64,000 bases of DNA from Diphasiastrum complanatum (lineage: Eukaryota > Streptophyta > Lycopodiopsida > Lycopodiales > Lycopodiaceae): contig MU832663.1 in NCBI GenBank assembly GCA_029204225.1, forward strand, positions 1 to 64,000, read 5' to 3'. Shown here piece by piece: positions 47,071 to 60,300 of this stretch (position 1 is the first letter of the stretch; each line of letters begins with the position of its first letter). Below the pieces are notes generated by a model that ran no database searches, was not told the origin of the DNA, and saw nothing but the letters and a program-made list of their open reading frames with translations. Both the position numbers and the translations under genes were made by a program.

Positions 47071-48546
47071 AGAGGGGGATAATGTTAGCAACTGTGCTAA
47101 CACAGAGAAAATAAAAAAATAATAAAACTCCGTGGCATGTGTTATTGTAAGACCACATATGAGTATTTGTCAATAAACTTCAAGCCATGGCATGTGTTTT
47201 GTAAGTCCATGAGTAGAAGCTTAAATAATAATAAAATAACTTAAAACTAGATTTAGAACTTAGACTTAGGAAACTTAAGATTAGAAATATATTATTTTAC
47301 GTTGTCCTAAGTTAAGAAAATTGAAGTTCTAAATCCTAAGTTAGAAGTTCTAGAAAGGCTAGAAACAGATTAGTCCCATAAGTTAGTGGACACTTATGGA
47401 AGACCCTCCTTGCCATAAAAGGAGAGGTATTTGCATTGTAAATGACACTTTTGAGATTAAGCTATCTTGCTCTCTATTTTGGAGAATTATCATTCTATTT
47501 CATTTGTGTTCTCCTTGGAAAAGTGCATAGCTTGAGGGAAGGTGCTCGGGCCTCCTCTTGCCTCCTTTTCATCGGTTTTATTGTGGCATGTTCATTATTG
47601 CTTACTTCTTCTTCAAATATATCTTCAACTTCAAAACCCTCTGGCACTGTCGTGTCGAACTGCTTTGGAGAGGTAACAGCATGATTGACCTCAAGGGTGT
47701 CTGGTGCGGCTTCAGTTGGGATCTTGCTGGCTGATCTGGAAGGAATCATCAAATCCCGTAGCGGTATCATGGAACTGTTCAAATCTTCTTCCAAGGGATT
47801 GAGCTCAAAGGGTCCGAGGCTTTGGGGCATTACAAAAGTCTCATCTGGGCCCAGTGGGTTGGAATCATCGAACATATCCATGAATGATTGTGTGTTTGAA
47901 AAAATGACTTGGATCTGTGGGGGAGAGGCGGCCTGGATAGCTATGACTGGAATGGTAAATCCAATTGTCATAGACTGACCTTGTGAGGAAGCAGAGGTGA
48001 GGGATTGATCAGAGGCGGGGAGATTAGGGAGTTCAGTGTGGATAGCAACAAAAGACACGACACAACACGAAACGAACATAAAACGAAAGAAAATCTTTCC
48101 TGTTGTCAGCTGGCAACTCAACGGGCATGGAGCTTTGAACTTCATGCTCAGCTAAAACAGTTAGCAATAACAGAGAGTAACTAACTAGTTGATTAACATT
48201 AATTGCTCTGGTAATTTTTTGTTTAGCTTTAATTGTGGCATGGTTTTAAGTGTTTATTGCTTAGTTTAGCCGCAATTCTTATTATCTCCCTTTGGGTGTT
48301 ACGTAGGATTTAGTAATCTTGCTAGTTGGGTTTGCCTTAACAAGGAATTTTATTGTTGTCATTAATTAGCTTTATTTCTGTTATGGGCACTAGTTGGGCA
48401 AGCCTTAGTGTTCTCATTCATGTTGACTCTTTCCGTATTCTGTTGAAGCTTGTTGTAGAAACTTAAAAAGTGGACGAATCTCTACATCCCTATACTACAC
48501 CCATAAGTAGATTTAGCCATTGTGTAAAGTAGAAATACTTTCAACA
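47069..48546 (+). mobile_element. Gy5 polypurine tract and composite LTR
   Basis: Polypurine run at 47,069-47,079, LTR start TGTTAGCAAC at 47,083, end CAACA at 48,546. The left part (47,083-47,602) matches 12,897-13,403 and the right part (about 48,200-48,546) matches 13,370-13,681. Between them is about 600 bp of antisense foreign sequence (next entry). Around the joint the phrase ATTGTGGCATG occurs on both sides (47,580; 48,230). Confidence 0.7.
47603..48145 (-). pseudogene. Antisense ORF fragment inside the Gy5 LTR
   Basis: Minus-strand open frame of about 180 codons from 48,145, Pro/Ser/Asp-rich (SFMDMFDDSNPLGPDETF, LNPLEEDLNSSMIPLRDLM, VPEGFEVEDIFEEEV). By composition it resembles the linker of third ORFs, and it lies on the same strand as the Gy6 third-ORF start at 49,271. 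It may be the middle of the Gy6 ORF displaced by rearrangement. No domain recognised. Confidence 0.4.
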
Positions 48547-48562
48547 TTGCCACCGTTGCCGC
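48547..48562 (+). promoter_or_regulatory. Primer-binding site after the composite LTR
   Basis: TTGCCACCGTTGCCGC, one base from the site at 13,682. Confidence 0.6.
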
Positions 48563-48860
48563 TTTTTAAGAATTTTTTTACCTAGTTTCTTCTCCTTTTT
48601 CTTTTGTTTTTTTTGCTTCTGTGTTGTATGTTTGCTTGTGTGCCTGTCTCTATCTACCAACAAACAGCACGCGTCGTCTCTCTAGGTCCTACACGAGCTG
48701 CGGAGCAACTTCTCAAATCGGGGGGAAGAGCGGTGCCACAGTGGGTTTTCAAAAAGATTGGTGTGAGACGCACAGATCTGAATGAGCAGTAGAGGCGATT
48801 TGAAGCAATTGCAATCTGATGAGAATGTGGAATGCGTGCTTGTGGGGAATATAAATGTAG
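48563..48860 (+). other. Leader and possible gag start of the Gy5/Gy3 family
   Basis: The first 130 bp match 13,698-13,830. Beyond this a short open frame (to about 48,792) reads ARVVSLGPTRAAEQLLKSGG; whether it is gag is unclear. Cut off at 48,861 by a Copia LTR scrap. Confidence 0.4.
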
Positions 48861-49076
48861 TGTGAAAGATTTCAGATCCTTAAGATCCAATCTACTTGAA
48901 TGATCTTTGGTTAGAAAGAGAAATACACTACCAATTTCACCAATGTAGAAAAATCAGCATCTACACACAATTTGAGATGCAAACACTAATAGAACTTGAT
49001 CAAACTTGAATGAAATGATTATGTGTTGTTGCTGTCCGTACAAAACCAGCAAGCTACTGTATTTCACACGTGTGGA
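48861..49076 (-). mobile_element. Copia LTR fragment related to Co-A
   Basis: On the plus strand it starts TGTGAAAGATTTCAGATCC, like the Co-A LTR edge (TGTGAAAAACTCAGATCC), and includes GCTGTCCGTAC and TTCACACGTGTG as in Co-A, in the same order and orientation. It stops at 49,076, within the third-ORF start of Gy6. Confidence 0.65.
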
Positions 49077-49271
49077 TTCAGTGATAAAATCCATATTAAT
49101 TCTCCCTGAAAAGGCTCTCTCATGAATATGCATTGTACTAAGCAGAGGCGCCGCAAGGGTCATCCACTGAGTGACCATGCTTGTGCTAGGAAGTATCATG
49201 ATATCCGTTGCAGATGAAACATCACGATGGATAGTATAACGAGACGACTGGGGTGTATTTGTAGAAGACAT
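49077..49271 (-). pseudogene. Gy6 third ORF, N-terminal fragment
   Basis: Minus strand from ATG 49,271: MSSTNTPQSSRYTIH, DVSSATDIMILPSTSMVTQW, LAAPLLSTMH, RINMDFITES. It aligns by eye with the Gy4 start (EISEATQIWPLLSDTLIQP, TAGPLLEAM, EINMGL). Ends at the Copia LTR scrap. Confidence 0.6.
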
Positions 49272-50104
49272 GATGAACCAAAACGAAAAGTAATACGCAC
49301 AAGTGTATATCAAAAAATAGTTCATAAAGTTTGAAAGGCTTTGGTTGCTGGAAAAATTGACAAGAGCTTCGCTAGCACAAGTGAGGAATGAATCGAATTC
49401 AGCCAACTTATAGGTGAATTTGGAGTGTCCATTATACTGAATACTAGTTTGGCTGATCAGTTTTGAACAAAAATTTTGCAGACATATACAGTATTGTAAA
49501 AATAGGCTATAAAAATATCGACGAAGGTTTCTGAGTCTCTAAACCTATCCGGCGAACGTTTTCCAGGGTTGGCGAAGGATGAACCTTCGCCCAAGAGGGT
49601 CCTTCGCCCAAGTACTATCATAAATGCAATTTTTCAAGATCTGAAGCTATGGCCGACCTAATTTTGACATTTTAAGACCATCTAGCATGTCAGTAAAGGT
49701 TCGTAAGGAAAGTAAGACGCTCAACGAAGGTTCTCAAAATGGCATATTGCTGATCATTCGCCTTACTCAAAAAATGGATTTTTTTTGAAAAAGAACCTTC
49801 GCCCAACTAAATATAGATATATCTGAAATGGATGTATAGTTTGGAAGCTCAGCGAAGGTTTTTGATACTGTATAGGCCACATATGACTGAAACAATGATT
49901 TTATAAGTCATTTTTCATAAAAAAAAAATAATGTCCTTTTTTTTCATGCTGATGACTTTTCTGACTTTTGCTCATCATTCTTTCGTCATTTTTTTTGTCT
50001 TTTCCAAACAAGCCTTAACAATTAAATATTGAAAACAAAAAATTGAAAAACAAATAAAAATAAAAAAATCATTTAAATCATGTTTGCGGAACTGGCGGAG
50101 CAGG
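49272..50104 (-). other. Gy6 spacer between integrase and third ORF, with GCGAAGGTTC motif array
   Basis: No gene. About ten copies of GCGAAGGTT or its inverse AACCTTCGC between 49,518 and 49,860. A poly-A/poly-T-rich patch follows (49,910-50,075). Confidence 0.65.
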
Positions 50105-51420
50105 CTACCAAAACTTCCGTAATCGGTTGCCATTGACTGAAGTATCAAATCGTTTTCCGTCTAAGTAGTCAAGAATTACTGTGCTATAGTTCAGAATTTC
50201 ATTTACTTTATAGGGGCCTTCACCGGTAAACCTCAATTTTCCCTTGATCAGCTTGGTTTTGTACATCAGTGCAAGATCTCCTGCTTTCAGATCCTTTTTG
50301 TGCAATCGACGATCGTGCCGTGCCTTGTGCCGGGCTTTCTCTGCTGCTAATGCATGAACTGCCATCAATCGTGTTGCACATAATTTGTGCAACGCTTCAT
50401 GACAGAATTGTAAAGACTTATCATCATTTAATCATTCTGTTGTCGCTATGCGTAAAGAGAGGATTAAAAATTCAATCGGCATGAGAGCATCTTGATCATA
50501 AACCAGTTGAAAGGGTGTTTGATTTGTACTACTTTTGTAAGCGATTTTGAATGCCCATAACGCTGCATACAATTTATGTTCCCAATCAGACCGACTTGCT
50601 TCAACTGTCTTTGTCATAATAGTGCAAAGAATCTTATTGGAAGATTTAGCTTGGCCATTCCCTCTCGGATAGTAAGGAGTACTAAATCTTTGTATAACAA
50701 AAAAATCTTCCAGTAAACAATTTATTGTTTGATTAACAAAGTGTGTACCCCGGTCACTGACAATCTTGATCGGACATCCAAATCTGATAATAATATTTTC
50801 ATATAGAAACTTGGCCGTAGATTTCGCATCAGCCACTTTGACAGCTTTGGCTTCAACTCACTTGGTCATATGATCAGTTGCGATGATAATGTATCGAGCC
50901 TGAGATCCTTGTGCGGCAGGATGAATAGGACCAACATAATCCAGTCAACATTTTTCAAACGGAGCTTGCGATAAAACTGGATGCAAGGGTTCATAATTCT
51001 GTCAAGTAGGCTGTCGTGCTCGCTGGCAAACATCACATGTCTGAATATAATTTTCTGTGTCCTTATGAAGCGTAGGCCACCAACAACCTGATTGCAAAAG
51101 TTTGCAAACAGTAATATCTGTAGGGAAGTGTCCTTTGCCCATGCCATCATGTGAAAACATGATTAAATCTAGTATTTTATGCGGTAAAACACATCTACGT
51201 AGAATATTGTCTGATCCACGATGATATAATTGTCCTACAATTAGTTGATAAGGTTGAGCCTTATGAATCAATTGCCTCTTTTGTACTTTTGTCAAAGAGT
51301 CATTCGGTTGTCCTAGCATCAGGTACTCAACAATATCCACTACCGACTTAGGTACTGCTTCTACATAGAACAATGCAGCATCAGGTAATTCATCATCCAT
51401 CTCAGTATTAGCTGGTGCAG
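50105..51420 (-). pseudogene. Gy6 integrase
   Basis: Minus strand. Finger with HDGMGKGHF and CDVCQRARQPT (about 51,160-51,005), a degraded joint near 50,940-50,840, then the core with D in VSDRGTHF and E/K changed at GQAKSSNK (catalytic Glu replaced by Lys, a key loss), SRSDWEHKLYAALWAFK, TPFQLVYDQDALMPIEFL, and C-terminal LALMYKTKLIKGKLRFTGEGPYKV ending NGNRLRKFW. Close relative of Gy4 integrase. Confidence 0.82.
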
Positions 51421-51537
51421 ATTCAATTCGCGAAACATGATCAGCTAGATAATGTTGCTTCTCCTTTTGAACCACAATTCGAAAGTCAAATTCAGTCAAT
51501 AATAGTAACCATCTTGCAATACGTCCAGTATCCGAGG
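51421..51537 (-). pseudogene. Gy6 RNase H tail joined to gag by deletion
   Basis: Minus strand: GRIARWLLLLTEFDFRIVVQ then ADHVSRI. Immediately upstream (51,538 on) the sequence is the gag knuckle CHLCNSPDHETTFC, so protease, RT and most of RNase H were removed between them. Confidence 0.75.
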
Positions 51538-52469
51538 ATTAAAGTTGCAAAAAGTAGTCTCATGATCAGGTGAATTACACAAATGGCATACACTGATTTC
51601 CATTCATTTTTTCAATTGAGGACACTTATTCACTGTGTGATTTCCTGTACAAATACAACATCAGACATTTTCCCTGTAGGAAAAGTTTTCGCAAACTTCT
51701 CAGGTTCCTTGTTCGCTTGTCCATGGAAATCTTCTAATGCTTTGATCTTCTCATCAAATTGCGACTGTAACTTTTCCATCTGTTTCTGTTGGTTCTTCAT
51801 GAGTTTCTCGAACTCATTGAACATCATTTCTACAGTAGCGTTGATGTTCGTTGATGCAGTAGTGGTGGATGTTGTAGTGGTCTGCCCTACTGTGTAAGGC
51901 AACATACTGATATTCGACTCATCGTCTGAATCTTCATCCTCTTCTCAAATTGCATCATCCATAGCATTTTGCAAAAGCGCATACTCATTATGGCGTTTCA
52001 GCTTACATCTGATCCGTTTAGGTAAACCTGACAAAAATGACATAATCATGGCATTTTCGTTAATCAGCTAAGGTTCGCACTCAGATTTGAGGCATTTCAG
52101 CCATTCAATGTAATCTCGAACTATTTCCCGCTTTCCCATTTTAATTTTACTTAGAATTAGGAAAGGGTCTTCCATAAATTTCTGAGGTTTCAATCGTGTG
52201 ATAAGGGCTCTTTTAACAATCTCCCAATCTGCACGTTCAGTTTCATCTTGAATATAGTACCAATCTTGGGCTACACCTGTTAAGGCCATAAAAACAAATT
52301 TAAATTTATCTTGGAAAAAAATTTCGCCATAGACTTCACAAGATTCAGCATAGATCTGAAGAAATCTAACTGGATCTGTTAATCCATTGTATTTGGGTAG
52401 ATCCAAACGAGGTTCTCTTCAAACAATGATTGGGATGACTTCTTGAGGAGCACCTCCAGGAGCAGCCAT
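51538..52469 (-). pseudogene. Gy6 gag
   Basis: Minus strand from ATG 52,469 (MAAPGGAPQEVIPIIV, TGA, REPRLDLPKYNGLTDPVRFL). Gag core AQDWYYIQDETERADWEIVKRAL, KMGKREIVRDYIEWLK, a gap with stops near 52,070-51,910, then coiled segment MKNQQKQMEKLQSQFDEKIKAL in pieces and the knuckle CHLCNSPDHETTFC at about 51,545-51,595. The core is better kept than the C-terminal half. Confidence 0.8.
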
Positions 52470-53279
52470 CTTCACAGATTCAAATCAAGCAGACAATGAG
52501 ATTGGATTTAGATTTTTCAATCAAAACTATCTCAGATTAGATCTTCTAGATCTATTCCACTTTTAAATTATCAGATTTCTATATTCTGAAAAAGATTTTG
52601 AAATTCAATCAATCGACACTTCTCAAAAATGAAAAGTTTCTCAGAATACAAATAAGACTATATCATATTTGACCCAAATTTTGCTAGAGACTTGATCTGA
52701 AAAATCAGAACCTAAAAATAGTACTAGCAAAGGTTCTCTAGGTGAAGATTGGCTCGACGAAGGTTAAGCAGTGCTATTTTGAAAAAAAAAAAAAACTCTC
52801 TGATTAGGTTTTTCTGACAATTTTTAAGGAAATAACCTTCACCAAACTCTCAGATTCAAAATCTGACACGGATAAAGCTTGGATATACCCAACAAAGGTT
52901 TCGGGCACATAAAAACATAGTTTATGTAGTTTGGCGAGGGTAAAAATCAAGATTTTCTATGATCTGGATAAGATAGCTATCTGGATTTTCTATGATCTAG
53001 ATAAGATAGCTATTTGAATTTTCTATGATTTGGATAAGAGTAAGCTATCTTGTTGTGGATCTAGAGTTAGTGGATGTAGTGTTAATGCTTACGTTTAATG
53101 GATGTTAGAGCTAGATGTGAATCTTCCATTCATGCTGAAATCTGAACTATACTATCGCTCTCATGGGACCGAATCTATGCGTGACAAATAACTTCATCTC
53201 TTTGATGCTAGATTGATTAGATCCAAGACGTGAGGTAAGATTCCCATGAGCCTCCCATCATTGCTGCACTAGTAATCAT
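52470..53279 (-). other. Gy6 5' untranslated region with GCGAAGGTT-like motifs
   Basis: No gene. About four or five weak copies of the spacer motif (near 52,728, 52,752, 52,836, 52,893). A near-tandem unit TCTATGATCTGGATAAGATAGCTAT occurs, in variants, at about 52,957, 52,989 and 53,020. No LTR or PBS recognised. Confidence 0.5.
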
Positions 53280-53735
53280 GGACGTCCCAATAGGATTCGG
53301 TAAACATTTGGTGCTTCTGGTAAGTCCATTACTACAAAAGTAATGACGAACTGTATTCCCGCAATTCTGACAGGTATATGTTCAACCATTCCTCACGGCT
53401 GAACTGTGGTTTGATCAGCTAACTTAATGGCAAAAGTCGCATGCTTGATCTTTGTAAGGCCCCATTTTCCACATAGCCTAGTAGAAATCAGGTTAACTCC
53501 TGAACGACCATCTATCATAGATGCTTCCTTAGGAAATTGTCTATGTTGTATCGACAGAGAGATATTTTTTTGTTCACTTTCCCAAGCTACTCCGACATGA
53601 AGTACTTCATTAGATTCTTCAAATCCAGCACAAAAAAGTGGCTCTTGATGGACTTCTGGTTCTGCTTGGGCTAACTTTTGCGCTAAGACTTCTTTTGCTT
53701 TTGGCACCAACTTCAGGAACTCTCCCAAGCACGCA
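53280..53735 (-). pseudogene. Protease fragment of the Gy6 family
   Basis: Minus strand: LGEFLKLVPKAKEVLAQ, LFCAGFEESNEVLHVGVAWESE, MIDGRSGVNLIS (active site D-G-R-S in place of D-G-G-S), IKLADQTTVQP, a stop, then VMDLPEAP to ILLGR-type end near 53,280. It aligns with Gy4 protease. It lies upstream of Gy6 gag on this strand, so it is displaced from its normal place. Confidence 0.75.
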
Positions 53736-55025
53736 AAAGACGTTCTACCAGACAAACTCGAAAGTCTAAGCATGACTCTAGCGATAGTGAAGACGAATCT
53801 AATTCTAAATCCAGTTCAAGTTCTTCCAGTTTCAAATTTGATTCCAGTGATTCGTCAGATATAGAAACTGATGATGCAGATCGAAGAAAGAAATGAAAGT
53901 CCAAACGAAAAGAAGATAACAAAACCACCGAGGACAAGTCTACGACATTTAAAGTTGAAAAGCTTTGGAAAAGTAATATGGTTGATCTTAAAAAGAAGTT
54001 CAACGATCTGAAAGTTCAAATTTCAGAAGTTGCAGACAAGAGATCGAAGGCTTCTTCTTCGAACTCAGGATATGGTATATGAAGTGTGGTGCATCTGGAC
54101 ATTCGAAAGAAGATTGCAAATCTGTGAACGTAAAGTATGTTGAAGATCCTTCTCAAGAAGTACTCTTTATGATTCAAGATGACGCGACTACCAATTATGT
54201 TCAAGGTACCACAACACCTGCCCAACAAGGCAAACCAAAGTTTGCATCGAAAAGATACAATCCACCAGAATTTGTTGGACCTGTAATCAAAGCTACCAAT
54301 TCGACAAAACCCGTTTCAAAAAATTGCTATAACTGTGGTGAACCAGGACATTTTTCGCCTTACTATCTGCAGCCATGAAATTTGATCGGAGATATACCCT
54401 TATGCTCGAACTGCAAAGAACCTGGTCACAAGTATCCAGATTGTCCACAACCGCAAAAGCCACATCCAAAGTACCAGTATGTTGCTACACCTGCTGCTGC
54501 TGCTGATTCAAAAGTAAAACCTTCGGCAGACGTTGTTGTGTAGAAGGTTGATGTGATCGAAGCCAAACAGACAAAGACAATTGATCAATCTTGGCCAAGC
54601 GATGTCGAGAAGTTATTTAAAGTGACTACGAGAAGCAAAAGCTCCTCAAAACCTGACACAAAAGTATCTTCAAAGAAACAGAGAAATTCGTCAAAGAACA
54701 AATCTGCAAACAAGTCTATCATGAAAGAAAATTTCAAAGCTGATTCTGATTATGATCGTGACGCAACCAAATTATTCTCGAAGGATATTTCTGCGGAAGC
54801 GAAAGGAATTATCAATTTCAAATTACAGATAGCCGATGTAGAGAAGAAAGTCACCTTTGAGGAAGGGGACATGGAAATCACGAAGACAAAACTTTCGGAG
54901 GCCACTATTGACAAGCCTATCTCGAAAGCGAAGATGAAAGATTATGACATTATAACTTATATCGGTTTCCTTCATCCCAATATAACTTTCGAGCAATTGT
55001 TGGCAGATAACAATTATCACTGTTA
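53736..55025 (+). pseudogene. Gy7 gag, C-terminal region with zinc knuckles
   Basis: Plus strand. Ser/Asp-rich start (RKSKHDSSDSEDESNS), Lys-rich helix, then knuckles: a damaged one (KCGASGHSKEDC), CYNCGEPGHFSPYY (last Cys lost) and CSNCKEPGHKYPDC (intact CCHC). Lys/Ser-rich sequence follows (54,553-55,020). Stops near 53,898, 54,078, 54,376 and 54,541. Gag core and 5' LTR are missing. Confidence 0.75.
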
Positions 55026-55497
55026 ACAATTAAAAGGTCTCTCCACCTCTAAGAAAAAGAAGAAAAAAATTTCTCTGCCAGATGTTGGCATACTATCTAT
55101 TGATTTAGGAGATCTTGGTGCACCAGAAATCGATGTCACAATTGTTGGATGCTTAATCGAAAAGGTGTCGATTGACTCAGGTTCGAGTGTCAACGTAATA
55201 ACTGAAGACACTGCTCATGCCATAGGTTTGACTAATATTCAACCGACCCAAAGAAATATCAAGTTGGCAGACTCAACACGAAGAAAACCTGTTGGCGAAT
55301 TGAAGGACGTGACTGTATATATTCAAGCCAAGTCTTTTACAATGAACTTTATTGTTATCAAACCACTTTGTTTGTCATCTTATTTTGTTTTGATTGGACG
55401 ACCTTGGCTTTATCAGTCTAATGCAAGTGTACATTGGAAGTCCAAAGAACTAAGATTCCAAACTAGCAAGACAACTAATCTTGGAAAGCCAGCATAA
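55026..55497 (+). pseudogene. Gy7 aspartic protease
   Basis: VSIDSGSSVNVITEDTAH at 55,165-55,220 holds the D-S-G active site; IKLADSTRRKPVG and FVLIGRPWLYQ complete the fold markers. The frame from 55,165 to 55,497 is open. Cleaves the polyprotein in intact relatives. Confidence 0.82.
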
Positions 55498-55970
55498 CAA
55501 ATTATCACCTGGAGTCATGACAAATATGAAGGCAAAACTCCTATGTCCAACACTAGTCTCACTTCAGAAGATTCTTCTTATGAACTTAATATATTCTCTA
55601 ATGCATCAAACTTAGAATTAAATTATTTGGAATGTTATGAGAATAAAGATTCATCAGATGACGAAGAAGAATTCTTTGATGTCTGCAATGCAGAAGCTAA
55701 TATATCTTTGAAAGAATCAAAAGTTGCAACCAAGAATTTTGAAGATTCTAACCAAGATGATGAAGATACTGATGACAAATCTGACGAATCCGAATAAGAA
55801 TTTGGAAATAAAGACAAGGCTGATGACAAGAATAAATCCATGGAGTCAGCCATGCGTGAGATTCATGGCCATACTAAGGCCAGTATGATGGAGGGTATTA
55901 TTTTACTAGATTCTACTGAGCTAAGCGAGCACCACATTGATCTTAAAGAAGATGTTGTTCCTGTTCGATA
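55498..55970 (+). pseudogene. Gy7 acidic linker between protease and RT
   Basis: Glu/Asp/Ser-rich open stretch (55,543-55,797; for example SSDDEEEFFDVC), one TAA at 55,795, then a segment ending HIDLKEDVVPVR before RT. Comparable to the linkers of Gy3 and Gy4. Confidence 0.6.
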
Positions 55971-57166
55971 GAGACAATATCATCTCAATCCAAAGTACTC
56001 TCTTATGTTGAAAGATGAACTCAACAAGCACCTTACGGCAGACATTATTTATCCCATCTTAAGTAGTGAATGAGTGTCTTACATTGTTGTAGTTCCAAAG
56101 AAGAAGACTGGCAAGATTTGAATTTGCCAAGATTTCAAAAAGCTGAATGTTGCTACCAAGAAAGATCACCACCCATTACCCTTCGCGAATTCCATTCTAG
56201 ACCAGGTTGCTGGACAAGAACGTTATAGTGTATGTGATGGCTTCTCTGGCTATAATCAAGTTGGAGTAAGGAAGGAGGATCGACCGAAGACCACGTTTAC
56301 TACTGATTGGGGCACGCATGCCTACAATAAAATGCCCTTTGGTCTTTGCAATGCACCAGCTACTTTTTAGAAAATTATGATGCTAATTTTTGCTGCTTTC
56401 CTAAGAACATTTCTCAAAATTTTCATTAATGATTTCTGTGTTTATAATAATATCAAGTCTCATATTTAGAAACTGAAACTTACATTGCAGAGGTGTCAAG
56501 ACACTTGTTTGTCACTTCACCTCGAAAAATGTTTTTTCGGTATGAGAGAAGGTATACTTTTGGGACATAATATCCAACAGAGGAATTGAAGTCGACAAAG
56601 ATAAAGTTGAAGTGATAAAGAATCTGTTGATACCAACGAATCTACGAGAACTAAGAGGTTTCTTAGAACATGTTGGTTATTATCGAAGATTTATCCAGAA
56701 TCATGCCTCTATTGCTGCAGCCCTTACGCAGTTACTCAAGAAGCAAGTCGCTTATATTTGGACGACAAAACAACAAAAAACATTCGAAGAACTTAAGCAC
56801 AAACTGATTAATGCTCCAATTCTAAGACCATCTAACTGGACAATATTATTTCATAATTATGTAGAAGAAAGACCATCCAATATACTATGCTAGTAGATAG
56901 CTCAGTTCCTCGGAGAAAAACTATTCGGCAACAGAAAGAAAAGCACTTGGAATGACTTTTATTGTAAAGAAATTTCGGCATTATTTGCTTGGATATGCTT
57001 TTATATTCCATGTTGATCATTATGCTTTGAAGTATCTTGTTAATAAACCTGATTTATTTGGTCGAAATGCTCACTGACTTTTGTTGCTACAAGAGTTCAC
57101 TGATCAAGTTGAACTTCATCAAGGAAATTATCATACTAATGCTGATTATCTTTCATGACTTAGCAC
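55971..57166 (+). pseudogene. Gy7 reverse transcriptase and RNase H
   Basis: RT begins YHLNPKYSLM at about 55,978. A TGA at 56,119 sits in KI*ICQDF, the same codon as in Gy1. FGLCNAPATF is followed by a TAG, and the catalytic box reads FIND (56,422-56,433), Asp changed to Asn. A TAG at 56,467 is again at the same codon as in Gy1 (844). Frame changes near 56,570 and 56,870. RNase H remains as EELKHKLINAPILRPSNW and FHVDHYALKYLVNK (about 57,006-57,050). Non-functional. Confidence 0.82.
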
Positions 57167-57985
57167 GGTTGTGATCCATGCCAGAGATATAGTAAACCAA
57201 CCAAATCTATGAATTGACGCCAATCATACCACTTGCACCATTTGAAAAGTGGGGGATTGACTTTGTCGGTCCAATAAAGCCAATAACTCGACACACTAAT
57301 TGTCGATATATTTTGGTTGCTACGGATTATGCAACGAAGTATGTTGAAGCGGAAGCAATGAAACGAAACGATGCAAAAATTGTCATCTTTTTTTTTTTTT
57401 TATCAAATCTATTATCACATGTTATGGTTGTCCTCTTGAGTTAGTCAGTGATTGTGGTACTCATTTTCTAACTTGATACGATTCGATTGCTGACCACCTA
57501 TTTTTTGATCAAATACAGAAAGACAACCCCTTATAATCCGAAAGCAAATGGGTTAACTGAGAGAGCAATTGGAATACTATGCAAGATCCTGAATAAAATC
57601 ACTGTTGCACATGCTACAAACTAGGATCAAAAGTTACCTTCAGTTCTCTGAGCATATAGAAACACGGAGAAGATCACAACAAAACAGATGACTATTGAAG
57701 AACTATCCGAATCTCGAAACAATTTGAAGGATGTTACGAAGAAAATACAGGAGGAGCGAAAGAAAAAGCATAATACTCATATCAAAACTCTTGATCTTAA
57801 GGTTGATGATTATGCATTGATTTATGATAGTTGTCATCAGAAATTTCTTGAAAAGCTACATACGAGGTGGATGGGACCGTACAAGGTTATTGAAGTATTT
57901 GAAAACAGTTTTGTCCAACTTCAGTCATTGGAAGGTGAATTATTGCCAAACGCGTATCAACGGTTCCAGACTGAAGAAATATTAT
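57167..57985 (+). pseudogene. Gy7 integrase, internally deleted
   Basis: Compared with Gy1, about 385 bp is missing at 57,166 (the sequence jumps from TTAGCACG to GTGATCCATGCC), removing most of the zinc finger. The core keeps [12 protein letters not shown] and [14 protein letters not shown] (57,235-57,355), a poly-T interruption at 57,388-57,402, a damaged SDCGTHF, and a second gap near 57,688. The C-terminal part is KVDDYALIYDS and MGPYKVIEVFENSFVQLQSL, without chromodomain. Confidence 0.8.
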
Positions 57986-58342
57986 CTCTAACGAAGGATT
58001 TCGAGGGAAGCATCTTTCGAGAATCTTGCGAGTATCTCTCAAAAATTCTACCCCGAATTTTTTTTTTTTTATTTATATATTTATTACTCAGTTTTTGTTT
58101 ATTAATTAATTTATTATTTACTTTTTGAATTTGGTAAATCTTTTTTATTAAATGTATAGATGTACACGTGTTTCCATATGTCATTCATATTTATGTCCAT
58201 ATTTATGATTGTGTAGAAGATTGCATAGACGTGATATTTTATTATTATTCAAATTTTAATGGTCTTAAGCTACTTAAGATTATCACTTTAGCCGTCGTGA
58301 AAATCGGTAAAGATACCGCTTTTTATTTATAAATTTGACATT
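57986..58342 (+). other. Gy7 spacer after integrase
   Basis: T-rich, no gene. Contains TTTCGAG/TCTTGCGAG phrases at 57,999-58,035 in the style of the Gy1 spacer. Confidence 0.5.
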
Positions 58343-58588
58343 GTGAAGTATAAGTTTGTGCAATTTTCCTCTACTTTGTTTCAACAGATTACACCTAGGA
58401 AAAATTCTGAAGAAGACTTTCAGTTAGTACAAGAACTATTTGATGGGACTTTACTCCCTATAAGGTTGTCACCATACGACAATTTACCTATCGGAAGATA
58501 CACCAGAGCAAAAGAAGACCTATTATTGCTCGAGTGTCAAAAAAATTTGGAAATGGCACAACGATTACACGATGAGATCAATACATGA
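58343..58588 (+). pseudogene. Gy7 third ORF, C-terminal remnant
   Basis: An 81-codon frame with QELFDGTLLPIRLSPYDNLP and IGRYTRAKEDLLLLECQKNL, similar to Gy1 5,490-5,635. Most of the third ORF (about 1.6 kb in Gy1) is deleted here. Confidence 0.6.
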
Positions 58589-58817
58589 AAACTTTTCCAA
58601 ATTCTTCTTGTATATGGCGTTGTTTATTATGTGATGCAACAGTTGATTCTGAAATACCTAGTAAAGGTCATATATTCAATGAGTGAAGAAATATCTTTAC
58701 ATTTGACCTAACGAAGAGTTAAAAGGAGAATTATTCAGCAACACAAAAGTATTCTTTTCTAGGAAATGAATAATTCTCAAAACGAAGATTATTTGTTCAC
58801 GAGGACGTTTCACATTT

Positions 58818-60300
<1,483 letters not shown>

